Assembly: GCA_949128115.1 (NCBI GenBank)
Contig: OX421964.1
Coordinates: forward strand, 32,604,177-32,668,176
From: Anaspis maculata
Taxonomy: Eukaryota > Arthropoda > Insecta > Coleoptera > Scraptiidae
Reading direction: 5' to 3'
DNA length: 64,000 nucleotides
The notes under the pieces are model-generated. The model had not been told where the DNA came from. It saw nothing but the letters and a program-made list of their open reading frames with translations, and did not search any database. Positions 57,901 to 64,000 of the stretch are shown here, in pieces (position 1 is the stretch's first letter; every line of letters starts with the position of its first letter). The position numbers and the translations under genes were made by a program.

Positions 57901-58294
57901 CGTGTGATGAATTATTATATTAATTCTCACGCTCTGTTGTGTAATGGCCCATTTACTTTTACGCTCTCCTCGCTCGCGCCATCATGATCCAGGAAACCGG
58001 GTCACTTTGCGCCCGAATAGTGTGTTTTGAATATTAAATCCGCGTTAAAAATTATTAACGGCGCTTTCATGGAAATTCATTCCGCCTTCGCAATGGTCTT
58101 CCCGCACCCGCATTTATTTATTAAATGTTCGCGGTCCGCCCGATACACTTACGGGAATATACCGGTATACCGCCTCACAAAATCACTTACCCGCGGCAAT
58201 TTCCAAAGAACTTTTTGACACTCTCCACTATCGAGTTCTTTGGGGGTTGGAACTTTGACGGAAGAGACTGTTGCCTTTTTGAAAAATATTTCAT
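30861..58294 (-). CDS. Proline/serine-rich cytoskeletal-adaptor-like protein, 8 coding exons, unidentified family
   Basis: Reconstructed exons in transcript order are 58294-58191, 53796-53703, 51779-51454, 51359-51182, 51123-49369, 48796-48340, 44069-43998 and 30940-30861. All junctions have GT-AG ends and agree in phase; the total is 3066 nt, 1021 residues plus stop. No catalytic domain, signal peptide or membrane segment is seen. Ser, Pro and charged residues dominate. DFPPPPEE near residue 158 and DFPPLPPSP followed by acidic residues near 721 fit the (F/L)PxPhiP ligand that binds Ena/VASP EVH1 domains. Runs of 5-6 prolines lie near 144, 254 and 336. Two copies of a unit with SRYS(I/L)DL occur near 464 and 484. 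Several basophilic kinase sites are present (RRRGS, RRPAS, RSRHYS). The C-terminus is a basic KKKGFFKSFWKRSRHYSLEQQ-like tail. I infer an actin or junction-linked scaffold; the family is unrecognised, and an NHS/GUK-holder-type protein is an untested idea. The start ATG at 58294 is the least certain point; the true 5' end may lie beyond it. Confidence 0.8.
32431..32590. mobile_element. Short TIR element, 160 bp
   Basis: Left end TACAGGGTGAGTCATAAACC and right end TTAATGACTCACCCCGTA are inverted. It lies in the left part of the outer foldback. Confidence 0.75.
32627..34615 (-). mobile_element. tRNA-derived SINE, copy 2, split by an insertion
   Basis: On the minus strand, a tRNA-like head (GGAGCTTGTAGTGTGGTAGT, B-box GGGTTCGATCTCC) lies at 34615-34545. 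It is followed by a body shared with the SINE at 28.7 kb (CGAACGATGGTGCCGACCCC). The body stops at 34424 and resumes at 32764 with the tail end (GGCCTCGTTGCGGAAATAGG) and an A-rich tail near 32627. The gap is the foldback 32765-34423. Confidence 0.8.
32765..34423. mobile_element. Foldback inside the SINE, 1659 bp
   Basis: Ends TAGCCCAGGCGCCAGGG and CCCTGGCGCCTGGGCTA. The trinucleotide CAA flanks both sides (32762-32764, 34424-34426). Arms are long and highly similar (for example ATGTCGGCGTCATGTCGCCATCATCAACAAG against its complement near 34290) and meet in a loop near 33560-33690 that is itself a hairpin (ACCAAAGTGAATTTTTGATC). Confidence 0.85.
35968..36335. mobile_element. Perfect-arm palindromic element with TTAA flanks
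   Basis: TTAAGGTGGCCGGAATATTG on the left and CAATATTCCGGCCACCTTAA on the right. The arms are nearly identical over about 165 bp (GTTCCAGTAACCTTATTCT; CAACGTAACGAGCTGAAATT) and meet in an AT-rich centre near 36150. The TTAA on each side could be a piggyBac-type target duplication, or simply part of the ends. Confidence 0.8.
36645..37368. repeat. Tandem duplicate (about 285 bp) with a MITE at the junction
   Basis: Units 36645-36928 and 37101-37368 both begin ATAACCATCAAAATGGCG and end GGTCTTATGAACTCGT. Shared blocks include GTATGTGCCTTCTAGTAGTA, TTTCGACACCGCTTTCAGTA and AACAAACCGCTTGAGCCCCA. Between them lies the hairpin element 36929-37095. Confidence 0.85.
36929..37095. mobile_element. TIR element, 167 bp
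   Basis: TATAGACAATACAAATAGAG at the left matches CTCTATATGTATTGTCTATA at the right as an inverted repeat. GTCGTCACGGAT matches ATCCGTGACGAC further in. It lies exactly between the two duplicate units. Confidence 0.8.
37735..40170. repeat. Giant palindrome, arms about 740 bp, spacer about 0.95 kb
   Basis: Left arm 37735-38470 and right arm 39425-40170. Matching landmarks are GAGGCAAGTCATGTTAAAGT / its complement at 40100, the ACGAAAACCATTGTTGCCAA block, poly-G at 37880 / poly-C at 40000, GGGAATGTTGACTGTG, and TTTGGCGCTACTTTTCAAC-type sequence at the inner edge. Arms differ mainly by point changes and the length of the G run. Confidence 0.85.
38880..39320. repeat. Minisatellite in the palindrome loop, unit about 55-62 bp
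   Basis: About seven degenerate units of the form GGTAACCT(C/T)TTTGGAGCT.AATAGAACATC.CA.AGAAGTTGGAAAA. Some units have TTTTTTAGAGCATAATAAAA. It sits between the arms of the 37735-40170 palindrome. Confidence 0.75.
40200..40713. mobile_element. GATC-rich element family Q, copy 2
   Basis: GACTGCGTTTCTATCGCAGC at the left is inverted at the right (GCTGCGATAGAAACGTAGTC). Inside are many GATC/CGATCGG words and a GTCGATCC...CGGATCGAC pattern. The family also occurs at 23960-24430. No clear target duplication is seen. Confidence 0.75.
41290..42150. mobile_element. Foldback element, about 0.86 kb
   Basis: Arms 41290-41605 and 41850-42150 carry TTGTTGCGTTCCCAACT, GGTATTTTCC.AAGAAGT, CACCTTTTCCAGGAGCATTT and GGAATAGA.ACCTCGAACTC in opposite orientation. 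The loop is about 250 bp. Confidence 0.8.
43998..44069 (-). CDS. Adaptor gene exon 7, 72-nt possible cassette exon
   Basis: 72 nt between CTTGCAG and ACG|GTAAGG, phase 1 in and phase 1 out. With exon 6 it gives a Gly followed by NNGKEPRKEKEIVSPTTIHE and NAN, then G. Because exon 6 and the last exons share the same phase, skipping it removes exactly 24 residues without a frameshift. Confidence 0.75.
44922..45045. mobile_element. Hairpin MITE family H, copy 2
   Basis: TACCGTATGATCAAAAACTT at the left, AAGTTTTTGATCATACGATA at the right. The stem continues through TTCTACTTGCGGTAGGCTGT / ACAGCCTACCGCAAGTAGAA and GGCCTGG / CCAGGCC. Nearly perfect stem of about 48 bp. Confidence 0.85.
46780..47150 (+). 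repeat. Degenerate direct duplication, about 240-bp spacing
   Basis: TGTCTCTAGTATTCAGGAGG...CTACCAGCGAAG...GGTCCGGAGCTCGAA at about 46810-46870 resembles TGTCCGTTGTGCTCAGAGAA...CAACTAGCAACA...GACCCGGAACTTGAG at about 47040-47100. The translations also line up (PELEY/PELER, CYIC/CYLC). Origin unknown. Confidence 0.45.
47998..48144. mobile_element. Hairpin MITE, GTGTGATC type
   Basis: TTAAGGTGCTTACGAAAACC, then CTGATCTGTGTGAT, against ATCACACAGAT and GGGTTTTCGTAAGCATCTTT. Inner CAATCCAGTA / TACTGGATTG also pair. Confidence 0.8.
48340..48796 (-). CDS. Adaptor gene exon 6
   Basis: 457 nt after TTACAG. It encodes EEHHLQTSCSLPETPIFTRG, a Thr/Pro/Arg segment, then GGYRRGMSQSGLEQAIVGAE, RHRRPASIEHLDRMASG and SPRDALRRVTSLLIRK. 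The donor AAAAG|GTTGTT is weak but leaves phase 1, which exactly suits exon 7. If it is not spliced, translation stops 14 codons later at 48299-48301, giving a shorter form. Confidence 0.85.
48984..49110. mobile_element. Hairpin MITE family H, copy 3, in adaptor intron 5
   Basis: TACCGTATGATCGAAAACTT against AAGTTTTTTATCATACGGCA, with stem CCTCCTCTAGGC(T)GGCTGTG / CACAGCCTGCCTAGAGGAGG. Lies in the 572-bp intron between exons 5 and 6. Confidence 0.85.
49369..51123 (-). CDS. Adaptor gene exon 5, main coding exon
   Basis: 1755 nt (585 codons), acceptor GTTTTTCAG, donor CCACAG|GTGAAA. It opens with PKTRHQRPYGWENND and two PPPPPP runs. It carries acidic clusters (TVEEEEDS), the twin SRYSIDL/SRYSLDL units, a predicted helical region around SEIQRSEEYYRQLLIEG, and VLDFPPLPPSPVEEDD, a second EVH1-like ligand. 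The exon is GC-richer than its surroundings, as expected for coding DNA. It could read 15 residues past the donor to a stop at 49324, but splicing into exon 6 keeps the frame and is preferred. Confidence 0.92.
51182..51359 (-). CDS. Adaptor gene exon 4
   Basis: 178 nt from ATTTCAG to TTG|GTAAGT, entering in phase 2 (AA+A = Lys) and leaving in phase 0. It encodes VSPSHRSKNGSRNTRGFPLT through PPPQKFQNNDYAPITNGLP and IHTATQTTL. The intron to exon 5 is only 58 nt, a typical insect minimal intron. Confidence 0.87.
51454..51779 (-). CDS. Adaptor gene exon 3 with FPPPP motif
   Basis: 326 nt, acceptor CCGACAG, donor AA|GTGAGT. It begins with a Thr/Ser-rich segment (IQQITTSTSTPQLRQ), then SEDDGYMSMNGRKAKFNLAF, then SPPPPPIMLPG and NDFPPPPEEAQRL. 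The last is a textbook EVH1 ligand, FPPPP flanked by acidic residues. Only 92 nt of intron separate it from exon 4. Confidence 0.88.
51780..53702 (-). other. Adaptor gene intron 2, about 1.9 kb
   Basis: No repeat with clear ends. The plus-strand frame at 52493-52921 has no recognisable motif and is not called. An AAGATGGCGCTCGG site at 51898 resembles an insect CTCF core. Confidence 0.6.
53703..53796 (-). CDS. Adaptor gene exon 2
   Basis: 94 nt between CTTTTCAG and GTAAGT. In the supported frame it encodes GGSDDVQRSIELLDRVLSEF and DDVENANQVQN, an amphipathic, probably helical stretch. The overlapping frame with Ser/Cys-rich translation is rejected because it does not fit the neighbouring exons. 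Confidence 0.8.
54786..55302 (+). pseudogene. Unidentified protein-like segment broken by one frameshift
   Basis: Two consecutive plus-strand frames look coding and abut. The first contains FPARPEGLPRYDYISMYNYF and ends at a stop at 54966-54968. The second carries on from about 54970 with ELLVPLEELKGFLSG, SPWDGYGFDRLFPK and RFLFMRYLWVLYGISDKL, ending at 55302. The change of frame falls in a CTCTTTGAG run, where one T too many would explain it. Composition is aromatic-rich and charged, unlike simple repeat DNA. I do not recognise the protein. It sits inside an intron of the adaptor gene on the opposite strand and just upstream of a transposon (55473-57584), so a decayed retrocopy or element gene is possible. 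Confidence 0.35.
55937..57125. mobile_element. Foldback nested in the TIR element
   Basis: TACAGGGTGATTCATGAGTG against CATTCATGGATCACCCTGTA. Arms match through GATAATGGGAGATAGA, GGCGAGT.AGGATCC and AACGGTTTCGACATAAAA-type sequence, meeting near 56540. Confidence 0.8.
57160..57363 (+). other. Unidentified 67-codon protein-like frame
   Basis: The frame includes QYFDFLKKFCIGYLANEPFA and DYPKCYQEMKILALPYNIEV and ends in YDRYFRRY then TGA. Amino-acid use looks more natural than in neighbouring frames, with few low-complexity stretches. It lies inside the TIR-bounded element 55473-57584, directly after a foldback inserted there. It may be a remnant of an element protein or a captured exon. No motif is recognised and no ATG precedes it in a good context. 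Confidence 0.25.
58191..58294 (-). CDS. Adaptor gene, candidate first coding exon
   Basis: 104 nt encoding a start beginning MKYFSKRQQSLPSK and containing NSIVESVKKFFGN, ending CGC GG|GTAAGT at a near-perfect donor. Leaving in phase 2, it fits the next exon (A|GGA GGC AGT) and no other frame does. The ATG lies in AT-rich sequence. An alternative is an internal exon whose acceptor is GGCAACAG, 26 nt downstream of the ATG, with the real start elsewhere. Confidence 0.6.
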
Positions 58295-58930
58295 GTTAAA
58301 TAATAAAACAGTGGTGCAAACACACTTTGACACTTGCTCTGATAACGACGATGGTTCGACTGTCATTTGGAGTCCAAGCATAGATACATAAATATGTCTT
58401 TATCTCTTGATGAAACAATATGGTTTCTGATAACTTCAAATAATTTTGAAGTGAATTTCAACTGCTCACAAATTCAAATGAAAATGAATAGGGCCGTTGT
58501 GAAATAATTGCAAAGTTTTTAAAATATATCCGTTTTAGAACAGCTTTTTGCTCTAGTTTGAAAAAAGAAGTTTCTCTGTTATGAATTGTGAAATAAGAGG
58601 TCATTTGTCTCTCGTTTGTTTCTTGTTATTTTTTCCTGTTAGCAGATCGCCTTTATCTTCTGGCAGTGTGTCTTGTATTTTAAGATCAAGAAGAAATCTT
58701 GATGTGATGCTTATTTTTCAAAGTAGGTATTGTTGACAAGTGATATTTACTTCTGAGTAGATGCCTTTTGTTTTTATATCTTTCTAGAATGTTTCTAATA
58801 ATAATAATAGTCCGGAGGTTAGCCGGCTGACCCTTGCAAATCGTGATACCGCGATGCCGTTTGGTACGGATGTTTTCTATACCAGTTACCTTTACTTTGA
58901 GATACGGAGCCATCGCTGAATGAATCCCAT

Positions 58931-59104
58931 GCAGAGCCCAGGGCGGCGGGTTGTCTACCTACCAGGTGAAATTTCCAAAAATGACGCTAAGTCTCACCAA
59001 TACCATGATCCAACAAAAAATTAGCGTCAAAATCGAGTGGATAGCATGATTTTTGGAAATTTTCCCTGGAAGGTAGACAACTCACCGCCCTTAGGCCCGG
59101 CATG
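58931..59104. mobile_element. Hairpin element, about 170 bp
   Basis: GGGCGGCGGGTTGTCTACCT pairs with AGGTAGACAACTCACCGCCC, then CAGG.GAAATTTCCAAAAAT with ATTTTTGGAAATTTTCCCTG, and GACGCTAA with TTAGCGTC in the inner part. Confidence 0.8.
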
Positions 59105-59194
59105 AGATTCTAAAGTTCGGTAATAGTATATTACGTATCGAGCTTCACTTTGCCCGTCCGTCCGTCTGTCTGTCTGTACCCGGGATATAAACTC

Positions 59195-60240
59195 CCTCAG
59201 GAATAAGAGATATCGATGTGATGTAAACGCTGATCAATAGTAAATATGTCCAGGACGTCAAGTTGACTTTTGCTTTTTTGTTACTTTGCCGCCATCTGAT
59301 CCGCCATTTTGAATTGCTCTAAAAGTGATCCGATTAGAATGAAATTTGCAGGCAATGTAAATCACATCAAGATCCGTCAAATTTTTGACAATTGATGCCC
59401 CGCCGCCATCTTGTATTCTCCATATTGAACATGTTCGAAAGTTATAGAACTAGCAGAATCATGCCGCAACGAAAAAAGATATCGATGGGGTGCAAACGCT
59501 AATCGGATGCGTACGTGTCCACCATATAGGTAAAGTTGACCAATGATTTTTGTCACTTGGCTGCCATCTTAGATCCGCCATATTGAATTTATCTGAAAGT
59601 GATCGATTTGAGCGAAATTTGCAGGCGATGTGAAATTCATCAAGATCCATCCCATTTTTGACAATTGATGCCCCGCCGCCATCTTGTATTCTTCATATTA
59701 AACATGTTCCAAATTGATAGAACTAGGAGAATTATGCCTCAACGAAAAGAGATATCGATATGTGGTGCAAACACCAATCGAATGCGTACGTGTCCGCCAA
59801 GTTGATCAATGATTTTTGTCAATTGTCCGCCATCTTTGATCCGCCATTTTGAATTTCTATGGAAAGTGGTCCGATTTGAGTGAAATTCGCAGGTGATATG
59901 AATTTCATCAAAATACATCCGATTTTGGACAAATGATGCTCTGTCGCCATCTTGGCCGCCATATTGAAATTTCTTATTAGAGGGACGATTTTCAGGGAGC
60001 TTGGAACTTTCCGTTGTTTTGTATGATCAGTCTTATTTTCCAGTTGAATTTCAACATTCCGCCGCCATCTTGGCCGCCATATCGAAATCTCTTATTAGTG
60101 GAACGATTTTCATAAAACTTGGAACTTTCCCTTGTCTAGTACGATCATTCTGATTTTCAAGCCAAGTTTGACGATTCTGCCACTATGTTGGCCGCCATAT
60201 TGAAATTTCTGCCCAAATAATGGTAGAACCATAATAAACA
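59195..60240. repeat. Satellite-like array dense in GCCGCCATCTTG motifs
   Basis: Three units of roughly 250-270 bp (AGAGATATCGAT, AAACGC.AATCG, CGTACGTGTCC, GTTGA.CAATGATTTTTGTCA, GCCATC...GATCCGCCAT, GCAGGCGATGTG) are followed by about three shorter units of roughly 120 bp (CATCTTGGCCGCCATATTGA, TTATTAG.GG.ACGATTTTC). A GTCCGTCCGTCTGTCTGTCT tract precedes it at 59155. Confidence 0.8.
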
Positions 60241-60299
60241 TCTTGCGTTCACTAATCCTTCAGAAAGAAGGTGCACTATTGAACCTCATGCCCATGAGA

Positions 60300-60556
60300 C
60301 ATATTATTCGCTTGTTTTGTTATAACTCCATATTTAACCACTGGATTTTGACCAAATTTGGTACACAAAGTAAGTTGATGCATACCTACAAGCTGGTTAT
60401 GTTGACTTTGGTCATATTTTTTCAGTTTTCATTTTTTTCAATTATTATCATTTTAAAAAAAAGTTTCTTCATTTTTTGCGAAAGTAGATAGGTACTTATT
60501 TTTCGATGCTCTATTATCTCCTGGAATATTGTCAAAAAAAGTGTTACACCCTGTGT
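60300..60556. mobile_element. TIR repeat family R1, copy 3 (partial, inverse)
   Basis: CACTGGATTTTGACCAAATT, ACAAGCTGGTTATGTTGACT and AAAAAAAGTGTTACACCCTG match copies 1 and 2 on the opposite strand. The far end is eroded. Confidence 0.65.
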
Positions 60557-62064
60557 ACTTACATAAGTAGGTATCTACACATTTGCATATTAATTGTGAA
60601 ATTTTATAAATCTATTGTGAAACAATAACACAATAACGAAAAGAACACCTGTTCTAACGTTGTTTGCTAACTGATTTCATACCTATATAGAAGTTTTACT
60701 TCTTCCGAGGGTGACCATGGTCACGCACCCACGTTTTTTTCGAAAAATATATAAAAATTTTGAAAAAATAATTCGAGTTTTTCAAATTTTGAAATTTTGA
60801 AATAGTTATAAATTTTTATACCTGATTTTGAAAAACCCCTCTTTTTTCAAATTCTCCCACTCCACTGGGTTTTCATGAAACTCACATTTGAGGAAATGCC
60901 GTCCTTGAAAACAACGATGGGAATCATGAAACCATGGCCCCTCATCTCTTGGTTTAGTAGTTCAATCTTATTGTTCTCTGGATGTTTGAACCTCGGACAA
61001 TATCGGTCTATTGTTCTCTGGATGTTTGGACCTCGGCGAGGACCTCGGACAGTATTGGTCCTAAGGTAACAAGTCGGTAGCCAAGTAGCAAAAAAGCCCA
61101 ACAAATATTGTCACTTATTTGAAATTTCAAAATTCCGAGGGATGAGCGAATAAAATCAACAAAGATAATTTCAACAAACAATAATTTGCTGTTGTCATTT
61201 GCGGTGACATCATTGTGTGGATAAACACTAAATAGATTCTCGGTTGGGTCTGAGCCGGCTGATTATGGTTCCCTATCCAGAGGCACTGCGTATAGGTGTC
61301 AATTAAACACAGCTTTAGGGTTTCGGTAGTACGTACAAAACTCATTTTCACCGTATTTTCCGGGTCATTTACAAACCGGGGGATGATCCTGCTGGATGGT
61401 TTCGAGGCAAGTTTTTCCATACCTACGCCATATAGCCAATTACGGCACAATCATTTCTCTCTCCCTCTCCCTGGAACTTGTCTGCTCTTTGAAATTTCGG
61501 ACATTGCAGCCCGGAACCGAAAATGTAAACTCGCTTCTCTAAATCCCCCGTATATAAATTACAGGCGACGTGCAAAAACAAAACCCTGACCGGCTAGATA
61601 AATGCGCAACGATAAAAACTCCGACGCTGAGAGAAGAAAAAAAATCCACAATCAATCTTTTTGAAACAAACTACCAAACAGACATCGAACGCCACACCAT
61701 TACCGTCAACGGACAATGCACCCTTTGAAAACCTAGGTAATTGCAATGCCGCGGTTTGATGGATTAAACTGTATTATCGTGTCTACAGAGTCTATGGTCT
61801 AGAGTCTGCTCGCCGCACTAATCTGTTCCCGGGATATGAAGTCCCGGCACGAGATATCATAATTTTTGCTAGGACATAGCGCCGGCAGCGCTATTAGAAT
61901 AATGGGCCTTGCTCATCTCTAGCTCCACCAGCGTTTCATAGCGAGGAAGATTGTAAGAGAATCTCGTCGTTTTTCCCGTCGGGGTTTTTATGACATTTCA
62001 TTACATCAGCACGGGGATGTCGGAACATCACCAGCCACCAACCAACCAACACGTCAATACCTAA
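60557..62064. other. Mostly unique DNA, no gene recognised
   Basis: Contains a short direct duplication at 60960-61030 (TATTGTTCTCTGGATGTTTG.ACCTCGG twice). No exon is supported. Earlier exons of the BRE-like gene could lie here but were not seen. Confidence 0.45.
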
Positions 62065-62376
62065 GCACCGCACGGCATCGTCGAAAGTTACGGTGTTGTG
62101 ACAGTTGCTGCCACATCCTGGCCCGATGAAGAGATTTCATTGGAACGAGTCTCGGAGGGTTATGAGGGAACACCATACCATACCGGAAATAGACTGATTA
62201 TTCCATACACGCTTCCGCGTAAATCAAATCGCGCTGATATTTCGATTATGTGGAATGGTTTCGGGGACCCGGACCCACCAGACTATATCTTATTATCGGG
62301 GGCAGATGCGTCCGCGGATGAATTATCGATTTTTCGCTCGAATATGTTCATTTTTCGGTGTTGGCATAACTGCTGA
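62065..62376 (+). CDS. BRE/BABAM2-like segment, partial
   Basis: An open frame on the plus strand encodes, in order, TSWPDEEISLERVSEGYEGT, GNRLIIPYTLPRKSNRADIS and MWNGFGDPDPPDYILLSGAD. From memory it lines up with the N-terminal UEV-like domain of BRE: a charged residue pair, the IPY motif, a hydrophobic strand, then N.....P..PPD(F/Y)I. BRE scaffolds the BRISC and BRCA1-A K63-deubiquitinase complexes with BRCC36, Abraxas and MERIT40; some insects keep BRISC. A likely acceptor is GTTGTGACAG at 62094-62103. The 3' limit is unclear: similarity fades after about 62315, and the frame runs to a stop at 62376. Neither earlier nor later exons were recognised. It could be one exon of a live gene or an isolated fragment. 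Confidence 0.4.
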   Translation, partial: APHGIVESYGVVTVAATSWPDEEISLERVSEGYEGTPYHTGNRLIIPYTLPRKSNRADISIMWNGFGDPDPPDYILLSGADASADELSIFRSNMFIFRCWHNC

Positions 62377-62597
62377 TCTGTCAGGCTTAGAATGACATTT
62401 CCATCTAGTCACACCAATATACTGGCCGAAGCCATATACTCCTGCATCATCTGGGTCTAGGTTAAATTGCGTCTGTGGCAAAACATGAAAACTGCACCCT
62501 ACCCTTACCCCATTACTTCAATATAGGTACCAAATACTTTCAACGTAAAGTTGGTAGGTGGATCGCGAAAGGAATTCAACATCATGATATTTACTTA

Positions 62598-62724
62598 GGG
62601 CTCGATACCAAGTTGCAGGCGCAAAAGTTAGGACGGCGTAACTTGCTAAATAGAGCGGTCTGATTGGCCGTTGCTATAGTAACCGAACTTACGGCGGTCT
62701 CAGCCCCAACTTGGTATCGAGCCG
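62598..62724. mobile_element. Short TIR element family G, copy 2
   Basis: GGGCTCGATACCAAGTTGCA to CCCCAACTTGGTATCGAGCC, the same order of inner blocks as 20619-20755 but 10 bp shorter. Flanked by CTTA on the left and TTAG on the right. Confidence 0.85.
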
Positions 62725-64000
62725 TTAGACCATAGAACACAAAGCAGCTGGCTAGTGGCAGCTTCAAATCCGGATTATGAGTTTTCTTCGTGGGCTTGTA
62801 CGTACTTCAACTGGACTACTGTTCGCGGTAAAGGGCCGACAAATAAGAATCTCTCCGATATGGGCGCCACCATGGTAGCTAACATAAGAGCAGTCCTCAA
62901 AAGCGCACGGAAAGTTTACAAGTTGCGTTGAACATTTTTGTACAATCGATATCAAAATTTGTAGATATAGTACTCGTTCATAAATAAGATATTATTCTGT
63001 TAGCAATATACGTTTCTAACCTCAAAAGATGCCATTAGGTTTGTTTGGTTTTGGAAAACGCATTGTAAGAATAAGCAGTGCAGAATGTTCGAGAGCCACT
63101 GTCTGCCAATTAATCTCCGACAGGTTGGCAGTTCTGGTCCACGGCCGAGTACGCGGTTTGCCAGATTTACAACCAGATGGACATGTGTTTGTAAGCTGTC
63201 GCGTTGATGTGTCTGCGGTAAATGAGCAAATCGTGTGGAAGCAGTGGAAGTAGAAAAAAACCGCCAGTTTGATAACTAAGTACAACAGCGACATTAGTAG
63301 GACGGCCAATATCAGTTGTAGAAAATGAAAGTCTTTTCCACGTCCGCATTCTACCGGGTCCATGGCCATGCACGGTATTACCAGTCCAGTTTAGATCCAG
63401 GTTGATTATAATTGAAACACACAAAAAGTTGGCCTAAGAAAGTTTCCTTCATTATGCCTTTTTCCATCGCCAAAACGTATAAAAACGACGAGTCTCGGTT
63501 GAAAAAAATCACTCATACGAATCGTATTCTCAGTTTGCAACTTGTAAGTTTAAAATCATCGAGAAAACATTTGCATTCACCAAGCTGCGCCAGCACAGAA
63601 TGGGAATTCGCACTTTTCAGAGAGAAATTTAATCAATATCGGCTTTCTTTTCTTCCATTGTATTCCTTACGAGATACAATATTATTTGTCAGAATTACAA
63701 ATAAAACCCTAAAATTGGTATTTGTTCGATCGAAACTTGAGAATTCAACTTCTCGCTTACGCTGCAGTAAAAGCACTAGGCTACACTCCGTTGCATCGTT
63801 ACATCACTGGACATTAGATTGATACAGGGAGGATATCAAGTTTTACTGCAGCTTCCTCACGTGACATAATCAGTTCGGTCCATTGCCCCTGTAACGATCT
63901 CATAAAACATAAATTTAATTTGCATATTTGGAGATTTTGCAGGGGCACTTTTCAGCTATTCAAACACAATTACCGCTACTGCCCCGATAAAACCAGCATG
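62725..64000. other. Unique DNA at the window end
   Basis: No recognised gene apart from the doubtful membrane-protein frame at 63.0-63.4 kb. The 136-codon plus-strand frame at 63412-63822 is Ser/Lys/Arg-rich with no motif and is not called. Confidence 0.4.
63022..63369 (-). other. Possible small membrane-protein frame
   Basis: A minus-strand frame of 115 codons begins MAMDPVECGRGKDFHF and runs straight into a strongly hydrophobic stretch of about 30 residues (LILAVLLMSLLYLVIKLAVF), followed by a Cys/Thr-rich polar part. A second in-frame ATG two codons later sits in a good context (ACGGCCATGG-like on this strand). There is no recognised family, and the overlapping plus-strand frame is also open, so this may be chance. 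Confidence 0.2.

Larger units (their letters stand above)
53797..58190 (-). other. Adaptor gene intron 1, about 4.4 kb
   Basis: Hosts the broken protein-like segment at 54.8-55.3 kb, the TIR element 55473-57584 and a poly-G tract near 54650. A GTGAGT-like donor on the minus strand near 54035 suggests a possible extra exon that I could not complete. Confidence 0.5.

Noticed and set aside
63412..63822. 136-codon plus-strand frame near the window end
   Set aside because: Ser/Lys/Arg-rich without domains or conserved-looking motifs; not supportable as a gene.

Overview
This is an animal nuclear window, most likely from an insect and possibly a hemipteran such as a whitefly. The grounds are GT-AG introns, a profilin closest to the insect form, short AT-rich introns beside very long repeat-filled ones, and a very high load of terminal-inverted-repeat and foldback DNA. 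The species cannot be fixed from the sequence. No rRNA, tRNA gene, CRISPR or operon-like structure was seen. Almost all long open frames are chance frames or repeat DNA.

Protein-coding content is sparse. (1) Profilin, plus strand: the last two coding exons (14694-14865 and 16868-16965); the first exon was not found. (2) A large minus-strand gene spanning 58294-30861, rebuilt here from splice sites and codon phase. It has eight coding exons that join in one frame (3066 nt, 1021 codons plus stop). The protein is Pro/Ser-rich and low-complexity, has two Ena/VASP-EVH1-type ligand motifs and several polyproline runs, and resembles a cytoskeletal or junctional adaptor. I cannot name the family. A 72-nt penultimate exon preserves the frame if skipped, and there are two candidate last exons. 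(3) A plus-strand open segment at 62065-62376 that resembles the UEV-like part of BRE/BABAM2. (4) Short unidentified protein-like frames near 54.8-55.3, 57.2 and 63.0-63.4 kb.

Layout: 0.5-2.9 kb, foldback element with a dead Tc1-like transposase; 3.16-3.80 kb, non-autonomous element with 8-bp target duplication and a minisatellite core; 6.2-7.9 kb, tandem duplication; 9.2-9.6 and 10.66-11.46 kb, foldbacks; 11.5-14.7 kb, unique DNA upstream of the profilin exons; 14.7-17.0 kb, profilin; 17.2-19.9 kb, nested foldbacks; 20-29 kb, intergenic DNA with scattered repeats and a SINE; 30.4-58.3 kb, the adaptor gene. Its last intron (about 13 kb) holds a series of large palindromes, including one with arms of about 740 bp. 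58.9-60.6 kb is a hairpin and a satellite dense in GCCAT motifs; 60.6-64 kb is mostly unique DNA with the BRE-like segment.

The most notable points are the reconstructed adaptor gene, the very long inverted repeats inside its transcribed intron, the three-level nesting of repeats at 32.2-34.8 kb, and a hairpin family whose stems match within each copy although they differ between copies.
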